Below are positions 6,971 to 7,716 of a stretch of DNA of 7,716 nt, piece after piece; the first letter of the stretch is position 1; each line of letters opens with the position of its first letter. This DNA is from DASYXZ01 sp035934315 (GTDB lineage: Bacteria; Acidobacteriota; Terriglobia; UBA7540), in assembly GCA_035934315.1 (NCBI GenBank), contig DASYXZ010000293.1, positions 1 to 7,716 of the forward strand, read 5' to 3'. The notes beneath the pieces are model-generated. The model was given only the letters and a program-made list of their open reading frames with translations, was not told the origin of the DNA and did not search any database. The position numbers and the translations under genes are program-made.

Positions 6971-6976
6971 ATTCCA

Positions 6977-7716
6977 ATGCGTTTTCAAAAATTAGTCTGG
7001 CTGTCTATGCTCACCTTCGGATTAACTTTGGCGGCCTCAGCGCCGGCTGGCGCGCAGGTGGACACGGCGGATTTATCCGGCAGCGTCTTGGATCCGCAGG
7101 GGGCGGCAATTCCCGGCGCCCGGGTGACGGTGAAGAAGTTGGATACGGGCGCGACGCGCAGCACGCAATCCGACGCCAACGGACAATATTCCTTTGTCGG
7201 ACTTGCGCCGGGAAATTATGAGCTGAGCGTGAACGCAAAAGGATTCATGAGTTCGGTGAACTCAGGCCTGGCGCTGACCATTGGCCAGTCCGCCGTGTTC
7301 AGCCCGGTCCTCCAGATTGAAACAGGAAAGTCGCAGGTGACGGTCACGGCATCGCCCCAACTGATTGAGACGCGCCGAACTTCGGTAGCCGAAACAGTGG
7401 ACCAACAGCAGATCAACAATCTACCTATCAATGGAAGGAATTACATCAACTTCACCCTCCTGGACTCGCAAGCGGCGCGCGACAGCGCGCCCTCCATTGG
7501 CGCCGCGCCCACCAGCGGACTGAACTTCGGCGGACAACGGGCGCGATCGAATCAAGTGTCAGTGGACGGAGCGGACGCGGGCGACAACTCAACGGATGGA
7601 ATCCGCTCCACCGTTTCGCAGGAAGACGTGCAGGAATTCCAACTGATCGTCAGCAACTACATGCCGGAGTTTGGCCGAGCCACGGGCGGCGTGGTGAACA
7701 TTGTCACCAAGGGCGG
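6977..7716 (+). CDS. TonB-dependent receptor, Oar-like (5' part, runs off the window)
   Basis: First 246 codons of an outer-membrane receptor, open to the window edge with no stop. Residues 1-26 are a signal peptide (core LVWLSMLTFGLTLAA, likely cleavage after AGA before QV). Residues about 31-115 form a carboxypeptidase-regulatory-like beta-sandwich (DLSGSVLDPQGAAIPGARVTV, then GQYSFVGLAPGNYELSV). From about 127 comes the plug domain: the conserved QINNLPINGRNYINF (145-159), then VSVDGAD near 194-200, DVQEFQLI at 217-224 and GRATGGVVNIVTKG at 233-246. Such receptors take up large substrates, often glycans or peptides, using TonB energy; the beta-barrel must lie to the right. Full-length relatives are around 1000 aa or more. 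The start is set by AGGAGA 6 nt upstream. It is transcribed away from the uvrA block, so it is a separate unit. The family is certain; the substrate cannot be told. Confidence 0.93.
   Translation, partial: MRFQKLVWLSMLTFGLTLAASAPAGAQVDTADLSGSVLDPQGAAIPGARVTVKKLDTGATRSTQSDANGQYSFVGLAPGNYELSVNAKGFMSSVNSGLALTIGQSAVFSPVLQIETGKSQVTVTASPQLIETRRTSVAETVDQQQINNLPINGRNYINFTLLDSQAARDSAPSIGAAPTSGLNFGGQRARSNQVSVDGADAGDNSTDGIRSTVSQEDVQEFQLIVSNYMPEFGRATGGVVNIVTKG

Larger units (their letters stand above)
6566..6976. other. Gene-free divergent regulatory region between uvrA and the receptor gene
   Basis: About 410 bp (540 bp if uvrA starts at 6436) without a credible gene; the leftward frame at 6403-6705 is unlike any protein and overlaps the uvrA start. 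The left third (6566-6720) holds TATATA at 6576-6581 on a pyrimidine-rich minus-strand leader, a possible uvrA -10 element without a good -35. The right two thirds hold the dyad, promoter, palindrome and leader hairpins listed separately, all consistent with control of the rightward receptor. No LexA-type site was recognised. Confidence 0.7.

Noticed and set aside
6985..7431. Leftward frames opposite the receptor gene
   Set aside because: The opposite strand encodes an unmistakable signal peptide, regulatory-like domain and plug.

Overview
The window most likely comes from an Acidobacteriota genome (inference). Its right edge carries the start of an Oar-like TonB-dependent receptor with a carboxypeptidase-regulatory-like domain followed by a plug. 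That receptor type is strongly expanded in soil Acidobacteriota. The sequence is moderately GC-rich. No tRNA, rRNA, CRISPR array, insertion sequence or integrase is visible.

Layout: about 85% of the window is one compact leftward gene block. Reading in the direction of transcription from position 6436 down to 3, it holds uvrA (nucleotide-excision-repair ATPase), an exported TPR-repeat protein of about eleven repeats, two small exported alpha-helical proteins of unknown function, and a cytoplasmic SprT-like zinc metalloprotease. The junctions are tight. uvrA and the TPR gene overlap by 8 bp, the TPR gene and the 183-aa gene are 16 bp apart, and the two small genes share an ATGA stop/start overlap. 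The last gap is about 43 bp and contains a perfect 10-bp inverted repeat. This spacing suggests co-transcription. The two small exported proteins look like diverged tandem paralogues.

To the right, a gene-free stretch (6437/6566-6976) separates this block from the rightward receptor gene, which runs off the window. The stretch has a consistent regulatory layout for the receptor: an 8-bp dyad upstream, a TTGACA-N17-GAGAAT promoter candidate, a perfect 17-bp palindrome where transcription should begin, a leader hairpin, and a short hairpin that can hide the Shine-Dalgarno sequence. This is the richest undescribed structure in the window.

How the genes work together: UvrA recognises bulky DNA lesions. 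The TPR protein and the two small proteins carry export signals and so act outside the cytoplasm; their link to uvrA may be only transcriptional. The SprT-like protein is the one neighbour that could plausibly share a DNA-repair theme. UvrA also carries an unusual in-frame low-complexity insertion in the region expected to contact UvrB. I see no clear evidence of a wholly new defence or mobile system.
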